Part shown: piece by piece, positions 8,107 to 18,665 of the stretch | How positions within the stretch are numbered: the stretch's first letter is position 1 | Layout: every line of letters begins with the position of its first letter | Assembly: GCF_000224005.2 (NCBI RefSeq) | Contig: NZ_CP007031.1 | Location: 669,501-733,500, forward strand | Length of the DNA: 64,000 bases | DNA from: Marichromatium purpuratum 984 | GTDB lineage: Bacteria > Pseudomonadota > Gammaproteobacteria > Chromatiales > Chromatiaceae | Direction of reading: 5' to 3' | Position numbers and translations under genes: made by a program | Notes under the pieces: model-generated | Told to the model about the DNA's origin: nothing | Database searches by the model: none | The model's input: only the letters and a program-made list of their open reading frames with translations

Positions 8107-10302
8107 TCACAACAGGCTGTGGCTGGTGCTCACCCCTGCCATCACGATGGCCACCACGCTCATCAGCTTGACCAGGATGTTGAGGCTCGGCCCCGAGGTG
8201 TCCTTGAAGGGATCGCCGACGGTATCGCCGATCACCGAGGCGCGATGGGCGCGTGAGTTCTTGCCGCCGTGGTGACCGGCCTCGATGTGCTTCTTGGCGT
8301 TGTCCCAGGCGCCGCCCGAGTTCGACAGGAACACCGCCAGCACGAAGCCGCTCGACAGCCCACCGACCAGCAGCCCGATCACCCCCGCCACCCCCAGCAG
8401 CAGACTCACCGCCACCGGCGCGCTCACCGCGATCAGCGCCGGCACCAGCATCTCGCGCTGGGCGCCGAGCGTCGAGATCGCCACGCAGCGTTCGTAGTCC
8501 GGCTCCGAGGTGCCGGCGAGGATGCCGGGGTCGGCGCGGAACTGACGGCGCACCTCCTCGACCATCAGTCCGGCAGCGCGGCCCACCGCCTGCACCGTCA
8601 GCCCGCTGAAGACGAAGGCGACCATCGCCCCGAGCAGCACCGCCACCAGCACCGCGGGGTTGAGCAGGGTGACGTCGAAATAGGTCATGAAGTCGGCGAG
8701 GGTCGCCCCGGCGGTGGCGACCACCACCTCGTGACCGAGTTCGAGGGTGGCGACCCCGGTGCGGATCAGCTCGATGCGCACCACCTCGACATAGGAGGCG
8801 ATCAGCGCCAGCGCGGTGAGCGCCGCCGAGCCGATGGCGAAGCCCTTGCCGGTGGCGGCAGTGGTGTTGCCGAGGGCGTCGAGGGCGTCGGTGCGGGCGC
8901 GGACCTCGGGGCCGAGACCGCTCATCTCGGCGTTGCCGCCGGCGTTGTCGGCGATCGGGCCGTAGGCATCGCTCGCCAGGGTGATGCCGAGTGTCGAGAG
9001 CATCCCCACCGCGGCGATCGCCACGCCGTAGAGCCCCTGGTTGAGCGCCCCAGGGTCGAAGCCCGAGGCGCAGAGGAAGGCGACCAGGGTGCCGGCGCCG
9101 ACGGCGAGGATGGGTACCGCCGTCGACAGCATCCCCACCCCGATGCCGGCGATGATCGCCGTCGCTGGTCCGCCTTCGGCCTGCTGGGCGATGTGCAGCG
9201 TCGGCGCATAGCTCGGTGAGGTGTAGTACTCGGTGGCGCGACCGACGACGATGCCGGTGAGCAGTCCGCTGACCACCGCGCCCCAGATCCCCCAGGGGTT
9301 GGCGACGCCGAGCGCCCACAACAGCAGCGCGCTGGCGACGACGATCAGCGCCGCGGCGGCGTTGACCCCGCGCGAGAGCGCGCCGAGCAGGGCGCGCTGG
9401 TCGGCGCCCTCGCGGGTGCGCACCAGGAAGACGCCGAGGATCGACAACAGCACGCCGAGCCCGGCGATGGCAATCGGCGCCACCACCGCCTTGATCTGGT
9501 GCGTCGGGTCGCCGACATAGGCCGCGGCGCCGAGGGCGCAGGCGGCGAGGATCGAACCGCAGTAGGACTCGAACAGGTCGGCGCCCATGCCGGCGACGTC
9601 ACCGACGTTGTCGCCGACGTTGTCGGCGATCACCGCCGGGTTGCGCGGATCGTCTTCGGGGATGCCGCTCTCGACCTTGCCGACCAGATCGGCGCCGACA
9701 TCGGCGGCCTTGGTGAAGATGCCGCCGCCGACCCGGGCGAACAGCGCCTGCATCGAGGCGCCCATGCCGAAGGTCAGCACCGTGGTGGTGACCAGCACCA
9801 TGCGCACCCCGGCGTCCTCGCCGGCCGGTAGCAGCCAGTCGGCGAGGGCGAACCAGACGACGATGTTGCCGAGTCCGAGCCCGACCACCACCAGCCCCAT
9901 CACCGCGCCGCTGCGAAAGGCGATACGCAGCGCCTGGGGCAGCGAGGTCCGTGCCGCGGCGGCGGTGCGGGTGGCCGCGCGGGTGGCCGTCTGCATGCCG
10001 ATGTAGCCGGCCAGCGCCGAGAACAGCCCGCCGCAGACGAAGGTCGCCGGCAGCCAGGTGCTCTGCAGTCCGAACCCGTAGGAGAGCAGCGCGAACAGCG
10101 CGGTGAGCAGCGCGAACACCAGCAGCATCAGCCGGTACTGCTGGCGCAGATAGGCCATGGCGCCGTGGCGGACATGGTCGCCGATCTCGCGCATGCGCGC
10201 GCTGCCCTGGTCCTCGGCGAGCATCTCGCGGAAGAAACGCGTCGCGACCACCAGTGCGGTGAGCGCGGCGACGGGGGCGATCCAGAAGGCGATCTCGTTC
10301 AT
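8107..10302 (-). CDS. hppA: Membrane-bound cation-translocating pyrophosphatase (K+-dependent type)
   Basis: Integral membrane protein of 731 aa with about 16 membrane segments. It couples pyrophosphate hydrolysis to H+ or Na+ pumping. The substrate site [11 protein letters not shown] is present, followed by [20 protein letters not shown] and [10 protein letters not shown]. The motif [20 protein letters not shown] has alanine where K+-independent enzymes have lysine (GNTTK), placing it in the K+-dependent class (established signature). The ATG giving [18 protein letters not shown] starts at the first membrane helix. H+ versus Na+ specificity cannot be settled by eye. The enzyme would recover energy from PPi made in biosynthesis. 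Confidence 0.95.
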   Translation of the reverse strand: MNEIAFWIAPVAALTALVVATRFFREMLAEDQGSARMREIGDHVRHGAMAYLRQQYRLMLLVFALLTALFALLSYGFGLQSTWLPATFVCGGLFSALAGYIGMQTATRAATRTAAAARTSLPQALRIAFRSGAVMGLVVVGLGLGNIVVWFALADWLLPAGEDAGVRMVLVTTTVLTFGMGASMQALFARVGGGIFTKAADVGADLVGKVESGIPEDDPRNPAVIADNVGDNVGDVAGMGADLFESYCGSILAACALGAAAYVGDPTHQIKAVVAPIAIAGLGVLLSILGVFLVRTREGADQRALLGALSRGVNAAAALIVVASALLLWALGVANPWGIWGAVVSGLLTGIVVGRATEYYTSPSYAPTLHIAQQAEGGPATAIIAGIGVGMLSTAVPILAVGAGTLVAFLCASGFDPGALNQGLYGVAIAAVGMLSTLGITLASDAYGPIADNAGGNAEMSGLGPEVRARTDALDALGNTTAATGKGFAIGSAALTALALIASYVEVVRIELIRTGVATLELGHEVVVATAGATLADFMTYFDVTLLNPAVLVAVLLGAMVAFVFSGLTVQAVGRAAGLMVEEVRRQFRADPGILAGTSEPDYERCVAISTLGAQREMLVPALIAVSAPVAVSLLLGVAGVIGLLVGGLSSGFVLAVFLSNSGGAWDNAKKHIEAGHHGGKNSRAHRASVIGDTVGDPFKDTSGPSLNILVKLMSVVAIVMAGVSTSHSLL

Positions 10303-10330
10303 CGGGTGTCTCCCTGACGGGTGTTGCGGA

Positions 10331-11116
10331 TCATTCGAGCGGACCGAGCTGGGCCGAGCGCCACCAGTCGCGGTACTGGTCCTCGAGCTGCTCGTGATCG
10401 GGGAAGGGGTAATAGGCAAAGTCCTGCTGATCGCCGACATAGAAACCGTTGTGCACCATGCGATAGAGCACCCCGGCCTTGACCTGGCGCAGCACCAGCT
10501 TGCTCGACTTGGTGGTGGCGTCGCTGTTGAGTTCGACCAGGACGTCGCGCAGATGGGCGAGGTTGGGATAGGGCAGGTCGTCGGCCGCGCCGTGCTCGGG
10601 ATCGGTGGCCAGCGCCCCGAGACGCAGCTCGGAGAACACCACCCGGGGGACGTGCACCGGGTTGTCCGGGTCGGTGATGAAGTCGCAGAAGTCGTGCGGT
10701 TCGAGCCGGCTGGCGACCAGCGGGGTGACCGGGCTGAACTCCTGGTAGAGGTGCGAGCGTGGCTCGGGGTGGGGCTGGTAGGGTGCGCGCTCCAGGGTCA
10801 GGGTCTTGCCGTCGTTGGTGACCAGATGGAGGTTGCCGAGGGCGGCGACCGGGATGCGTTCGAGCACCCGATAGATGGCGAGATAGACCGAGCGCTTGAG
10901 CGCGCCCTCGGGGGTGCGCACGCAACGCGCCTCGATCAGCTCGAAGGGCAGGTCGGCGTCACGGAACCCGGGGTCGACCTCGAAGAAGATCGACTCGCCC
11001 TGGACATGGACCTTGGCGCCGATCGAGTAATAGCTGCCGAACGCCTCGGGGTCGAGCATCGAGGCGATCAGCGCCTGCGGGATCAGGGACAGGTAGAGGT
11101 GCTGAGGATCGGACAT
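10331..11116 (-). CDS. Uncharacterised protein (261 aa)
   Basis: Soluble protein starting MSDPQHLYLSLIPQALIASM. It lies 28 bp upstream of hppA on the same strand, so probably in one operon with it. Notable segments are LDPEAFGSYYSIGAKVHVQG, EVDPGFRDADLPF, FITDPDNPVHVPRVVFSEL and YPNLAHLRDVLVELNS. No cysteine-based metal site, no membrane segment. I cannot place it in a named family. The chosen ATG removes 58 upstream in-frame codons that run into the intergenic region and look non-coding. Confidence 0.75.
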   Translation of the reverse strand: MSDPQHLYLSLIPQALIASMLDPEAFGSYYSIGAKVHVQGESIFFEVDPGFRDADLPFELIEARCVRTPEGALKRSVYLAIYRVLERIPVAALGNLHLVTNDGKTLTLERAPYQPHPEPRSHLYQEFSPVTPLVASRLEPHDFCDFITDPDNPVHVPRVVFSELRLGALATDPEHGAADDLPYPNLAHLRDVLVELNSDATTKSSKLVLRQVKAGVLYRMVHNGFYVGDQQDFAYYPFPDHEQLEDQYRDWWRSAQLGPLE

Positions 11117-11230
11117 GCGGAGCCTCGCCTTGGCGGTGGTGTCGGTCGGTAATGCCGGCACATCACTGTCACTATAGATCAGCGCGATGACGACCTCGGA
11201 GTGGGCCTCGTTCTTGCTAACCCTCGACTG

Positions 11231-11373
11231 CGACCCCGTCGTGGGGTCGAACCCGTGCTTCCGTCGGGTGGGTATTTCCTTGATCGGCAAGCGGTTGTGT
11301 CACCAGAACGCAGATTGGCTCAGAACCTCTTGGTGGCAAAACCGACATCACTGTGAGATTCCCACCCCGACGG
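11231..11373 (+). ncRNA. Candidate structured RNA or leader upstream of the 187-aa gene
   Basis: Three nested or adjacent stems are visible. CGACCCC (11231-11237) pairs with GGGGTCG (11243-11249). Outer stem: 11261-11278 pairs with 11355-11373, about 17 pairs with one bulged C and one mismatch (CCGTCGGG against CCCGACGG, TGGG against CCCA, ATTTC against GAGAT). Inner stem: 11292-11305 pairs with 11331-11344, 13 of 14 positions. The non-canonical pairs T11276-G11357 and T11300-G11336, plus G11306-T11330 extending the inner stem, are G-U only in a plus-strand transcript. It ends 40 bp before the next ATG. No known RNA family recognised. An inverted-repeat mobile remnant is the alternative. Confidence 0.45.
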
Positions 11374-11413
11374 ACGCACCCTGATTCCCTGTCCTTTGTG
11401 GAGATCCTGATCA

Positions 11414-11977
11414 ATGTTGCTCGATAGCTATCAACAACAGGAACGGTTCTGGCTCAAGACCCTGTTCGGCGCACCGAGCCGCGAGGGCCTGCAGGTCTTT
11501 CGCGGCGAGTTCGTGGTGCTCGAGGGTGAACTCAAGGCCTCGACCGGCAAGCGCACCCCACCCAAGGCGGTGCTCAAGCAGGCGGTGATGGTCGGCGACG
11601 AGAGCCAGCTGCAGATGGTGGTGGGCAACTTCGCGAGCATCGACGAGCTGCCCGAGTTCGTCGCGCGCTTCCATTCGGCACTGGCCCCGGAGTGTCGTCC
11701 GGTGCTCTTCATCGACAACCTCGCCGAGAGCGCCGAGGTCGAGATCCAGGGCCATTCCTATGTGCTGATCCAGCACAGCGACGGGGTGGTGTGGAGCGCG
11801 CTCACCGAGTGCTGCTATCTCGACAAGCAGGACCTCAAGGGGCTCTCCGGCGAGGACAAGGTGATCCGGGTGTTCGAGGCCCTGGCCGACTACCGGCCGG
11901 AGCTGCCGAGCCGCGACCTGGAGACCATGCTCGCGACCAAGACCGAGGCCAAGCGCACCACCTGGGGCGCGGTCTGA
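11414..11977 (+). CDS. Uncharacterised protein (187 aa)
   Basis: Soluble protein starting MLLDSYQQQERFWLKTLFGA. Visible blocks: FRGEFVVLEGELKASTGKRT, ESQLQMVVGNFASIDELPEF, RPVLFIDNLAESAEVEIQGH and a C-terminal ELPSRDLETMLATKTEAKRT. No signal peptide, membrane segment or catalytic motif recognised. It is monocistronic by layout: the upstream neighbour is divergent and the downstream ampG-like gene is convergent. The long folded segment 40 bp upstream may be its leader. The start codon follows GGAGATCCTGATC, a weak ribosome-binding site. Function unknown. Confidence 0.75.
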   Translation: MLLDSYQQQERFWLKTLFGAPSREGLQVFRGEFVVLEGELKASTGKRTPPKAVLKQAVMVGDESQLQMVVGNFASIDELPEFVARFHSALAPECRPVLFIDNLAESAEVEIQGHSYVLIQHSDGVVWSALTECCYLDKQDLKGLSGEDKVIRVFEALADYRPELPSRDLETMLATKTEAKRTTWGAV

Positions 11978-11998
11978 TCCCCGGGCGGGGCGGGCGGC

Positions 11999-13534
11999 TC
12001 AGGGCGCGTCGCGCAACAGCCGTCCGGCCCGCCACACCAGGGCCACCACCGGGATACCGATGAGGGTGGTGAAGACGAAGAAGCCGGGATAGCCGAGGCC
12101 GTCGACCAGCGAACCGGAGTAGCCGCCGAGGACCTTGGGCAGCAGCGTCATCAAGGAGCTGAAGATAGCGTACTGCACCGCAGTGAAGGAGATGCTGGTG
12201 AGGCTCGAGAGAAAGGCGACGAAGGCCGCGCTGGCCAGCCCGGCGGCGAGGTTGTCGGCGCTGACCGCGAGATAGAGCAGCAGCGGCTCGTTGCCGGCAT
12301 GGGCCAGCAGTACGAACACCAGATTGGTGAGGGCCGAGAGCAGGGCGCCGAGCAGCAGGATGCGCATCACCCCGAAGCGGGTGGCGAGGATGCCGCCGAG
12401 CAGTCCGCCGAGGATGCTCACCAGCACCCCGAAGGTCTTCACCGCCGCGGCGATCTGCGGCTTGGTGAAGCCGATGTCCTGATAGAAGACGTTGGCGATC
12501 ACCCCGAGGACGATGTCCGAGATCCGGTAGAGCCCGATCAGCGCGAGCAGCAGCAGCGCGGTGCGCAGCCCGTAGCGCGAGAAGAAGTCGGCCACCGGCT
12601 CGATCCAGGTCTCGCGCGCCAGCCGCCGCTCGAGCAGGCCGAGGCGCACCAGCGCCCAGCCGAGCGTCGCCGCCACGGCGATGGCCGCAGCGAGATGGGT
12701 CACCTCCAGCGCGAAGCGCAGCAGCGCATCGCCGGCGGGCGCGGCGAACAGCGGCGCGCCGAGGAAAAAGGCGCCGACGAAGCTCGCCGCCACCACCACG
12801 AACACCATCACCAGATGCAGATAGTCACGCCCCGGATAGGGGCGCGCGAGCCGTTGTCCGGTCTCGGGCTCGCGCATCAGCAGGGTGGTGATGAGCCCGA
12901 CGCCGAGGGTGGCGGCCATCACCAGGTAGGTGTCGCGCCAAGCGCTATAGCTATAGGCCTCGGCCGTCGAGCCGAACCAGGCGGCGAGATAGAGCGCGCC
13001 GGCCCCGGAGACCACCATGCCGACACGGTAGCCGGCGATATAGGTCGAGGACATCAGCGCCTGCAGTCGGGGCGGGGCCGACTCGATACGCAGGGCGTCG
13101 ATGACGATGTCCTGGGTGGCTGCGGTCAGCCCGAGCAGGGTGGCGGCCAGTGCCATGCGCGCGAGCGCCGACTCGCCACCGGCGGGGTCGGTGAGGGCCA
13201 TCAGCATGATCGCTCCGGCGACCCCGAGTTGGGCGAGCAGCAGCCAGCCGCGGCGGCGTCCGAGCGCCTGGGTGAGCAGGGGGAGCGGCAGGCGGTCGAC
13301 CAGCGGTGCCCAGACGAACTTGAACGAATAACCGAGCGCGGCCCAACTGAAGAAGGTCACCGCGCTGCGCTCGATCCCGGCCTCGCGCAGCCACAGCGAC
13401 AGCGAGGAGAAGATCAGCAGCAGCGGCAACCCGGCCGAGAAGCCGAGGAAGAGCATCGCGATCACGCGACGCTCGAACAGGGCGAGCAGGGTCTGTCGCC
13501 AGTCGGTGGCGGTCTGGCCGTCGGCTTGGGGCAT
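11999..13534 (-). CDS. ampG: AmpG-like MFS permease (muropeptide import)
   Basis: 511-aa major facilitator with about 14 hydrophobic segments. AmpG imports 1,6-anhydro-muropeptides into the cytoplasm for peptidoglycan recycling. Family-typical stretches are MLFLGFSAGLPLLLIFSSL and VTFFSWAALGYSFKFVWAPL followed by VDRLPLP, the AmpG version of the MFS signature, and ATQDIVIDALRIE. The length matches AmpG-type transporters. It is convergent with the 187-aa gene (21 bp). pbpC further along the window makes peptidoglycan turnover products a plausible substrate source. Substrate is inferred from family only. Confidence 0.85.
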   Translation of the reverse strand: MPQADGQTATDWRQTLLALFERRVIAMLFLGFSAGLPLLLIFSSLSLWLREAGIERSAVTFFSWAALGYSFKFVWAPLVDRLPLPLLTQALGRRRGWLLLAQLGVAGAIMLMALTDPAGGESALARMALAATLLGLTAATQDIVIDALRIESAPPRLQALMSSTYIAGYRVGMVVSGAGALYLAAWFGSTAEAYSYSAWRDTYLVMAATLGVGLITTLLMREPETGQRLARPYPGRDYLHLVMVFVVVAASFVGAFFLGAPLFAAPAGDALLRFALEVTHLAAAIAVAATLGWALVRLGLLERRLARETWIEPVADFFSRYGLRTALLLLALIGLYRISDIVLGVIANVFYQDIGFTKPQIAAAVKTFGVLVSILGGLLGGILATRFGVMRILLLGALLSALTNLVFVLLAHAGNEPLLLYLAVSADNLAAGLASAAFVAFLSSLTSISFTAVQYAIFSSLMTLLPKVLGGYSGSLVDGLGYPGFFVFTTLIGIPVVALVWRAGRLLRDAP

Positions 13535-13706
13535 CCGGGATCCGGTCGGGTTGGGGCGGTGGCGTGCGGTTACGCTAGCGGGATCAATGGGTCTGGCGCA
13601 AGCCCACGTCGTGTCGGCAGGCCTGGCTCCGACCTACTACCCTTGGGGCAGCAGTCGCGTCCGGCGCTGTGGCCGGGCGCCATTCGTGCTGACAGGAGGT
13701 GGCATC

Positions 13707-14255
13707 GTGTCGAGTCCCGCTGCAGGCAGTCTGCGTCGTCTGTTACTGGCCGAGTGGCCCTATGTGGTGCTCTATGTCGCGGTCATCATCGGGGTTGGGC
13801 TGACCAATCTGGCCCCGGGGACCGCGTTGCTCTACTGGCAGGTGCTGATCCCGCTGTTCGGGGCGCTTGCGCTCTGGGTCGGCTGGGACGGTTTCGAGTC
13901 CGACTCGGGTGCGCGTACCGCCTTCGTGGTGCGTACCCTGGCGCACTGGGCGGCGCTGTTCGTACTGGTGCGACTGCTCTATCTGCCGCAGCTCCAGGCG
14001 GTGTTCGACAACGCGGTGATGGGGCTGATGATGGTGCTGTTGCTCGGCTTCTCGGCGCTGCTCGCCGGGATCTATGGGCATCTGCGCATGGCCGGGGTCG
14101 GGGGCGTGCTGATGCTGAGCGCGGTGGCGATCGCCTTTCTCGACGATGCCGCGGTGGCGGTCGCCGTGCTCGCCGTGGTGGTGGCCATCGTGGTGACCCT
14201 GGTCTGGCAACGCCATCGGCTCGAAGTCGGTACGGGTGAGATGGAGCACGCATAA
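13707..14255 (+). CDS. Small multi-pass membrane protein, function unknown
   Basis: 182-aa protein with about five hydrophobic segments: EWPYVVLYVAVIIGVGL, ALLYWQVLIPLFGALALWVG, TLAHWAALFVLVRLLYL, VMGLMMVLLLGFSALLAGIY, and VGGVLMLSAVAIAFL followed by AVAVAVLAVVVAIVVTLVW. The start is set at GTG (13707) because a clean GGAGGT ends 6 bases before it; upstream in-frame ATGs have no such site. It ends in a hydrophilic tail (RHRLEVGTGEMEHA). Divergent from ampG. No family name recognised. Confidence 0.7.
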   Translation: MSSPAAGSLRRLLLAEWPYVVLYVAVIIGVGLTNLAPGTALLYWQVLIPLFGALALWVGWDGFESDSGARTAFVVRTLAHWAALFVLVRLLYLPQLQAVFDNAVMGLMMVLLLGFSALLAGIYGHLRMAGVGGVLMLSAVAIAFLDDAAVAVAVLAVVVAIVVTLVWQRHRLEVGTGEMEHA

Positions 14256-14293
14256 AAAGGCCATCGGATCCGCCGCCACGGATCACGATGGCC
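14254..14293 (-). terminator. Intrinsic terminator for minus-strand transcript
   Basis: GGCCATCG pairs with CGATGGCC and the inner GATCCG with CGGATC, about 14 bp of stem (14259-14293). Read on the minus strand the stem is followed by TTTTT. It overlaps the stop of the plus-strand membrane gene. It could end the maeB transcript (stop about 460 bp away) or an unannotated minus-strand RNA. Confidence 0.6.
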
Positions 14294-14590
14294 AACCTTG
14301 GGGAGACGCGAGGAGGAGTGCCGCGTTCCCCGGGGATGCTCAGTTCCTTTCGCTGCGCGGTCAGGGACGTCGGGGCCCGGGGGGAGTGAGCGCGCCGACG
14401 TTTGATCCTGTCCGGCCGACCCTGGGATCGTGACGCCGGGAACTGTCCGGCTTCGCAATCCGTCCCGTGTCTACCGGTCTGTGCGACCTCACGAGCCGGT
14501 GCGGCCGGCTTCTCTTTGTTTCGGGCGTATGGCGCCGATCTGTGCGTCCTTCGGGGCCTTGCCTCGATCTCAATAAATGCATGAGGCATG
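14294..14590. other. Non-coding gap bounded by two opposed terminators
   Basis: No convincing protein gene on either strand; open stretches here are short, lack ribosome-binding sites and match nothing recognised. The segment is bounded by a minus-directed terminator on the left and a plus-directed one on the right, so it could hold a small RNA on either strand. No known RNA family was recognised. Confidence 0.4.
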
Positions 14591-14620
14591 CCACGCTTTT
14601 CGCTAGAGACGTGGTTTTTT
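14591..14620 (+). terminator. Intrinsic terminator for plus-strand transcript
   Basis: CCACG pairs with CGTGG around an imperfect inner stem (TTTT/TAGAGA region), followed directly by TTTTTT. It lies 336 bp after the plus-strand membrane gene, in an unusually AT-rich stretch. Confidence 0.5.
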
Positions 14621-14674
14621 CTTGTGCTTTGAATTTTATGCGGTTTTATGGGGTGCGGGAATCCGCGGGGGGAT

Positions 14675-14693
14675 GCCGCGACAGTGTCGCGGC
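14675..14693. repeat. Palindrome GCCGCGACA-G-TGTCGCGGC
   Basis: Perfect 9-bp arms around one central base, 58 bp downstream of the maeB stop codon and 14 bp from a second, longer palindrome. Confidence 0.6.
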
Positions 14694-14707
14694 GAACAGG
14701 CGGGACT

Positions 14708-14737
14708 GACAGAAGCTGTCAGCTGACAGCTTCTGTC
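14708..14737. repeat. 30-bp perfect palindrome downstream of maeB
   Basis: Arm GACAGAAGCTGTCAG is followed immediately by its exact complement CTGACAGCTTCTGTC with no spacer. It starts 14 bp after the maeB stop. A long loop-free palindrome can cruciform or act as a dimer-binding operator; as RNA it would give a hairpin for 3'-end protection. It contains TGACAGC in both orientations, a form of the TGRNNGC heptamer seen elsewhere. Confidence 0.65.
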
Positions 14738-14751
14738 GGCAGCGTGGCGGG

Positions 14752-17013
<2,262 letters not shown>

Positions 17014-17439
17014 CGGGGTCTCCGAATGGTGGTTTGCGGTCGCGCCGCAGTCTCTCTCGTGGCGGGGTCGATCCCCGCTGCTCATGGCGTGACACAGCGA
17101 GTGCGTGCGCTCGGCGCGTCGCAGGCCGGTATCGTGGTGGGCTCGGGGACGGGGGACGCGGCGCCGGACGTCATGGATCGGGGAGGCGCGCATCGGTCGC
17201 GGTGCAGCGGGCGTCTCGCCCGTGCGTACGCCCGATCACGCTCGCTGCGACACACCAGTATACCTGTTGGAGGGGGTGGGCAGCGAGTCGGCATCAGTGC
17301 GGTTGGCGGTCGAGGGGGGCAGGCGGCTATCATCATCGGTTGCGATGCGGTGCACGGCCCCGGGGTGGGGTCGCTGACGCCTCTGGAGAATGGACGAGAT
17401 CCGAGGAAAGACGATGGGCGCGAGACGGGTAGGGAGCGG
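17014..17439. other. Intergenic region between divergent maeB and rlmH
   Basis: No gene supported. It should hold the promoters of both neighbours. The only promoter-like hint for rlmH is TTGGCG (17303-17308) with TATCAT (17328-17333), but the spacing of 19 is poor. No strong repeat or hairpin noted. Confidence 0.4.
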
Positions 17440-17913
17440 ATGCGGATTCAGCTGATCAGCGTGGGGCGCCGCATGCCCGGTTGGGTCGAGCAGGGCTATG
17501 CCGAGTACGCCAGGCGCCTGCCCCCGGAGTGTGCCCTGCAGCTCCAGGAGGTCGAGCCGGCGCGCCGGGTCAAGAACGGCAGCGTGGCGCGCTACAAGGC
17601 CGAGGAGGCCGAGCGTATCCTCAAGGCGGTGCCCAAGGGCGCGGCGGTGATCGCGCTCGACGGTGGTGGTCAGCCCTGGAGCACCGAGCGTCTCGCCCAG
17701 GCGCTCGAGGGCTGGCTCGCCGACGGTCGCGATCGCGCCCTGCTGGTTGGAGGCCCGGACGGACTCGATCAGCGCTGTCTGGCCCGCGCCGAGCAGTCCT
17801 GGTCGCTCTCGCGCCTCACCTTCCCGCATCCTCTGGTCCGGGTGATCCTGGCCGAGCAGCTCTATCGCGCCTGGTCGCTGATGCATGGCCACCCCTACCA
17901 CCGTGGCGACTGA
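17440..17913 (+). CDS. rlmH: 23S rRNA (pseudouridine-1915-N3)-methyltransferase RlmH
   Basis: 157-aa SPOUT methyltransferase that modifies pseudouridine 1915 in helix 69 of 23S rRNA. It begins MRIQLISVGRRMPGWVEQGY and keeps the SAM-knot features ALDGGGQPWSTERLAQ, LLVGGPDGLD, LTFPHPLVRVILAEQLYRAW and the YHR C-terminus. Length is exactly typical. The ATG overlaps a GGGAGCGG region that can serve as ribosome-binding site. rsfS, its frequent upstream partner, is not here. maf follows at once. Confidence 0.95.
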   Translation: MRIQLISVGRRMPGWVEQGYAEYARRLPPECALQLQEVEPARRVKNGSVARYKAEEAERILKAVPKGAAVIALDGGGQPWSTERLAQALEGWLADGRDRALLVGGPDGLDQRCLARAEQSWSLSRLTFPHPLVRVILAEQLYRAWSLMHGHPYHRGD

Positions 17914-17914
17914 G

Positions 17915-18529
17915 ATGGACGCCGCCGCACCGCGCCTCCATCTCGCCTCGCGCTCGCCCCGACGCGCCGAACTGCTCGAGCAGATCGGCGTGCGCTTCAC
18001 GCGCCTTGATGCCGAGGTCGACGAGACCGTCCGTCCCGGCGAGGCCCCCGGCGACTATGTGCGCCGAGTCACCGGCGACAAGGGGCGAGCCGGCTGGGCG
18101 CGGGTCGCCGCGCGCGCCGATGCCCTGGTGCTCGCCGCCGACACCGCAGTGGTGGTCGACGCTTGCATCCTCGGCAAGCCGCGCGATCGCGCCGACGCGC
18201 TGGAGATGATGGAACGGCTCTCCGGTCGCGAACATCGGGTGCTCACCGCAGTGGCCCTGGTCGGCGCCGCCGGCGAGTCGCTGCGTCTCAGCGAGACCCG
18301 GGTGCGCTTTCGCCGGGTCGCGCCCGCTGAGGCCGCGCGCTACTGGGCGACCGGTGAGCCCCGTGACAAGGCCGGCGGCTATGCCATCCAGGGGCTCGGC
18401 GCGGTGTTCGTCGCCGCGATCGCGGGCAGCTACTCGGGGGTGATGGGGCTGCCGCTGTTCGAGACTGCGACGCTGCTGGCCGAGGCCGGGATTCCGGTGC
18501 TCGGCGCGCCGCCACCCGATCGGGACTGA
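17915..18529 (+). CDS. maf: Maf-family nucleotide pyrophosphatase (dTTP/UTP type)
   Basis: Maf proteins hydrolyse non-canonical or excess NTPs; this one resembles the YhdE subgroup (dTTP/UTP). Motifs are LASRSPRRAELLEQIG, the catalytic-acid region VLAADTAVVV, LGKPRDRADALEMMERLSGR, and YAIQGLGAVFVAAIAGSYSG with VMGLPL. The 204-aa form begins MDAAAPRLHLASRSPRR, which puts the conserved start close to the N-terminus; an ATG 30 bp upstream overlaps rlmH. The rlmH stop is only 1 base away, so the two are coupled. maf beside rng is a common arrangement. Confidence 0.93.
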   Translation: MDAAAPRLHLASRSPRRAELLEQIGVRFTRLDAEVDETVRPGEAPGDYVRRVTGDKGRAGWARVAARADALVLAADTAVVVDACILGKPRDRADALEMMERLSGREHRVLTAVALVGAAGESLRLSETRVRFRRVAPAEAARYWATGEPRDKAGGYAIQGLGAVFVAAIAGSYSGVMGLPLFETATLLAEAGIPVLGAPPPDRD

Positions 18530-18555
18530 TCCGTCCACAGCTTCACGCGGTGAAC

Positions 18556-18584
18556 CGCTCGCGCCGCCGGTCGCGGCGCGAGCG
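18556..18584. terminator. Strong GC hairpin after maf
   Basis: CGCTCGCGCCGC and GCGGCGCGAGCG form a perfect 12-bp stem with a 5-base loop, 26 bp after the maf stop and 81 bp before the rng start. No T-run follows, so the role (pause, attenuation, RNA stability) is open. Confidence 0.55.
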
Positions 18585-18665
18585 TCGCCTCATGGTTTTC
18601 GCGCGCGTGCCACCAGGCGCGGGCGCCCCCATCTCCATATCCAAATCCATAAGTGAGAACCTCCC

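Noticed and set aside
13506-13706. N-terminal extension of the small membrane protein
   Set aside because: The GTG at 13707 has an ideal GGAGGT site; the upstream codons overlap the ampG promoter side and look non-coding.
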